From Faecalicatena_A orotica (GTDB taxonomy: Bacteria > Bacillota > Clostridia > Lachnospirales > Lachnospiraceae): a stretch of DNA of 64,000 nt. The stretch lies in the NCBI RefSeq assembly GCF_040545875.1, contig NZ_JBEPMR010000012.1, one strand, 5' to 3'. The notes under the pieces were generated by a model. That model was given only the letters and a program-made list of their open reading frames with translations, had not been told where the DNA came from and made no database searches. This document shows, in pieces, positions 61,928 to 64,000 of this stretch (positions are counted from its first letter, which is position 1; each line of letters begins with the position of its first letter). The position numbers were made by a program, and so were the translations under genes.

Positions 61928-63604
61928 ATGAAGGGACTTTTTAAGAATCTGAGAGTGGGGCGAAAGCTGATGGCAGCATTTGCCACGGTCATAGCACTGT
62001 ATATCCTGACGGTTATATTATCGGTTCTGAGCATTCGTGATCTCGGACAAAGAATGGAGGCGCTGTACAGCGGCCCGTTTGCAAATGTTGAGACTTCACA
62101 TGAAGTGAGCACGAATATTTTACAGATTGTAAAAAATCTTGCAATCATATCTACAACGGATAATGTGGTTGATGAAGAAGAGTACATGCAGATTATTCAG
62201 GAAACAGCGAACAATGTTGATGCAGGGATAACAGAGCTTAATTCGGGATATATCAGCGGCGGAGAAAAAGTAGACCAGCTTGCTGATGAATATGGAAAAT
62301 TAAAAGAGGCCCGCCAGCGCGTTTATACATATCTTGAGCAGAATAATGACCAGGCGGCATTTGATGTCTATTTTAAGGAATACGAGCCACAGGCGGAAAC
62401 TGTAATCAGTGTTGTAGATGAGGTCGAGGAAGCCTCCAAAGCAGATGCAGAAGCCAGTCTGGAAACCGTTAAAAAACAGAATGTCAGTGTCATTACATTC
62501 TTGAGTATGCTTGCGGCCTTTTGTGTCCTGATTACCATCTTTTTATGGATTGCGATTACCAGAAGCACAGTGCAGCCTATTATAGCAGTGAAGGGGGCAG
62601 CCAGCCAGATTGCAAATGGCCAGCTGGATGTGAAACTGGATTACGAATCCGCCAATGAATTTGGTGAACTGGCTGATGATATCCGTTCCACAGCACGGTC
62701 CTTAAGCCTCTATGTTTCGGAACTGAGAAAAGGCCTGCTCGCTCTGGGGGCCGGACGGCTGAACTATACATGTGATATAAAGTTCAAGGGGGATTTTATC
62801 GCTCTCGGTGAATCGATGGAAGAGATTGGAAAGATGCTCAGAAATTCCATGAGGCAGATCAGCAGCAGTTCGGAGCTGGTGTCAGGAGGGGCAGAGCAGG
62901 TATCTGACGGGGCCCAGGTGCTGGCACAGGGGGCGTCTGAACAGGCGAGCTCGATCGAAGAGCTTGCCGTAAGCATCAATGAAATTGCTGAAAGCGTAGG
63001 CATCAACGCAGAGAAAGCTGTGAAGTCCAGAGACTATGCGTCTGAAGTAAGAGACCGCATTCTGGAGAACAACCAGCAGATGGAGAAGCTGCAGGGCAGC
63101 ATAAAAGAGATTCAGGAAAACTCGAAAGAAATTACAGGCATTGTCAAGGAGATAGAAGACATCGCATTTCAGACGAATATACTGGCCCTGAATGCGTCTG
63201 TAGAGGCAGCAAGGGCAGGTGATGCTGGCAAAGGCTTTGCAGTTGTGGCAGGAGAGGTGCGCCGGCTTGCGGCCAAGACCGCAAGTGCGTCCAAGCTGAC
63301 TGCAGACCTTGCGGAGAAGAACTCAGAGGCTGTCAGAGAAGGCTATGAGGCTGCCAGTATGACAGCCCGTACATTAAAGACATCTGTAGAAGGTGCCGAG
63401 ACCGTTAACGAGATGGTCGGGGACATATCCAGGCTCTCCGAACAGCAGGCAGATGCAATCGCCCAGATCAGAAAGAGTGTTGAGCTGATCTCGGATATTG
63501 TGCAGGGTAACTCTGCCACATCGGAAGAGAGTGCAGCAGCAAGCGAGGAGTTGTCAGCCCAGGCCCAGATGCTGAGAGAACTGGTAGAACAGTTTGAACT
63601 TTAA
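61928..63604 (+). CDS. Methyl-accepting chemotaxis protein
   Basis: A 558-residue receptor. Membrane helix 1 (about 15-36), an extracellular helical sensor (about 40-185; four-helix-bundle type), membrane helix 2 (about 187-212), HAMP linker (about 213-270), then the signalling coiled coil. The tip is FQTNILALNASVEAARAGDA, the most conserved sequence in this family, and is followed by KGFAVVAGEVRRLAAKT. Ligand unknown. AGGAGAGG precedes the ATG. It should work with CheR here and CheA/CheW elsewhere. Confidence 0.92.
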   Translation: MKGLFKNLRVGRKLMAAFATVIALYILTVILSVLSIRDLGQRMEALYSGPFANVETSHEVSTNILQIVKNLAIISTTDNVVDEEEYMQIIQETANNVDAGITELNSGYISGGEKVDQLADEYGKLKEARQRVYTYLEQNNDQAAFDVYFKEYEPQAETVISVVDEVEEASKADAEASLETVKKQNVSVITFLSMLAAFCVLITIFLWIAITRSTVQPIIAVKGAASQIANGQLDVKLDYESANEFGELADDIRSTARSLSLYVSELRKGLLALGAGRLNYTCDIKFKGDFIALGESMEEIGKMLRNSMRQISSSSELVSGGAEQVSDGAQVLAQGASEQASSIEELAVSINEIAESVGINAEKAVKSRDYASEVRDRILENNQQMEKLQGSIKEIQENSKEITGIVKEIEDIAFQTNILALNASVEAARAGDAGKGFAVVAGEVRRLAAKTASASKLTADLAEKNSEAVREGYEAASMTARTLKTSVEGAETVNEMVGDISRLSEQQADAIAQIRKSVELISDIVQGNSATSEESAAASEELSAQAQMLRELVEQFEL

Positions 63605-63662
63605 TACAGCACCGGCAAAGTATTAATGATACGCGGTACTGGGACAGGAAAGAAGGATACAG

Positions 63663-64000
63663 ATGGAAAATTATTTAGCTTTGGATGATATAGCAAAGGA
63701 TATATTAAAGGAACTGGGAAACATCGGGACGGGAAATGCGGTCGCATCTCTTTCAATGATGATGGAGCATCCGCTTGAAGTAGGGGTGCCGACTCTCAGA
63801 TTCGTGAAATACCAGGACATTTTTGATGAGCTTGACATACAGGAAGAACTGCAGGCGGGCATTCTGATTCAAGTATTTGGTGAACTCAAGGGGATGTTCC
63901 TCTTCCTGATGGATGAGGCGTTTACGCGTGCAGTTATGGATGCGATGCTGGAAGAGAAAGAGAGGGACCTGACGGCTTTGGATGAAATGGAGCTGTCTGT
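63663..64000 (+). CDS. CheC-like chemotaxis phosphatase (partial, cut by the window end)
   Basis: The first 112 residues are visible. DIAKDILKELGNIGTGNA carries the ELGN motif that forms the CheY-P phosphatase site of the CheC/CheX/FliY family, and the second such motif would lie beyond the end. It starts at ATG 63663, after AAGAAGGA. As last visible gene of the operon it would remove phosphate from CheY. The 3' end is beyond 64000, so full length and domain number are unknown. Confidence 0.75.
   Translation, partial: MENYLALDDIAKDILKELGNIGTGNAVASLSMMMEHPLEVGVPTLRFVKYQDIFDELDIQEELQAGILIQVFGELKGMFLFLMDEAFTRAVMDAMLEEKERDLTALDEMELS

Overview
The window looks like a chromosomal segment from a Gram-positive anaerobic Firmicute, most likely a gut-type Lachnospiraceae (Clostridia). 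The reasons are strong AGGAGG ribosome binding sites, sigma-A type promoters, frequent GTG/TTG starts, a YesMN two-component system, an L10 leader, lipoprotein-type ABC binding proteins and a moderate G+C content. No rRNA, tRNA, CRISPR array or complete transposase gene was seen. Genus assignment is inference.

Layout. (1) 0-6.5 kb: four consecutive palindromes, then a plus-strand operon gmd-fcl-manC-manA-pgm that makes GDP-L-fucose from fructose-6-phosphate. (2) 6.6-11.7 kb, minus strand: rfbA-B-D-C for dTDP-L-rhamnose, preceded by a MerR regulator fused to a SAM methyltransferase and a MerR-type promoter with a 19-bp spacer. A 47-aa membrane peptide lies upstream. The two sugar-nucleotide operons converge on one hairpin terminator. 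(3) 11.8-17.3 kb: an MMPL/RND exporter and a secreted heptad-repeat protein, divergent from a TetR regulator, with four TGAC-N5-GTCA type operators between them. (4) 17.3-25.7 kb: YesN/YesM, an FAD oxidoreductase and a sugar ABC importer without its own ATPase. (5) 25.8-26.15 kb: a candidate type I toxin-antitoxin locus, then a Gfo/Idh/MocA oxidoreductase. (6) 27.3-59.7 kb: rpmG-secE-nusG-rplK-rplA, rplJ-rplL and rpoB-rpoC in their usual order, but split by two metabolic inserts. The first (29.8-39.8 kb) is an uncharacterised RbsABC-like importer with a Gfo/Idh dehydrogenase, PfkB kinase, TIM-barrel isomerase, BtpA/SgcQ protein, IMP dehydrogenase and GntR regulator. The second (41.2-52.0 kb) holds a small membrane protein, a Ktr/Trk potassium transporter, pyruvate kinase, araR-araB-araD-araA and an M20 peptidase. 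(7) 59.8-64 kb: a chemotaxis operon (CheW-like tandem-domain protein, CheR, CheY-like, MCP and a CheC-like protein cut by the window end).

The most interesting items are the split rplKA/JL/rpoBC block with its uncharacterised catabolic insert, the MerR-methyltransferase next to a canonical MerR promoter for rhamnose synthesis, the type I toxin-antitoxin candidate, the paired 64-bp hairpin repeats, and duplicated RNA elements before rplK and rplA. Functions are inferred from protein motifs and context only; no database search was possible.
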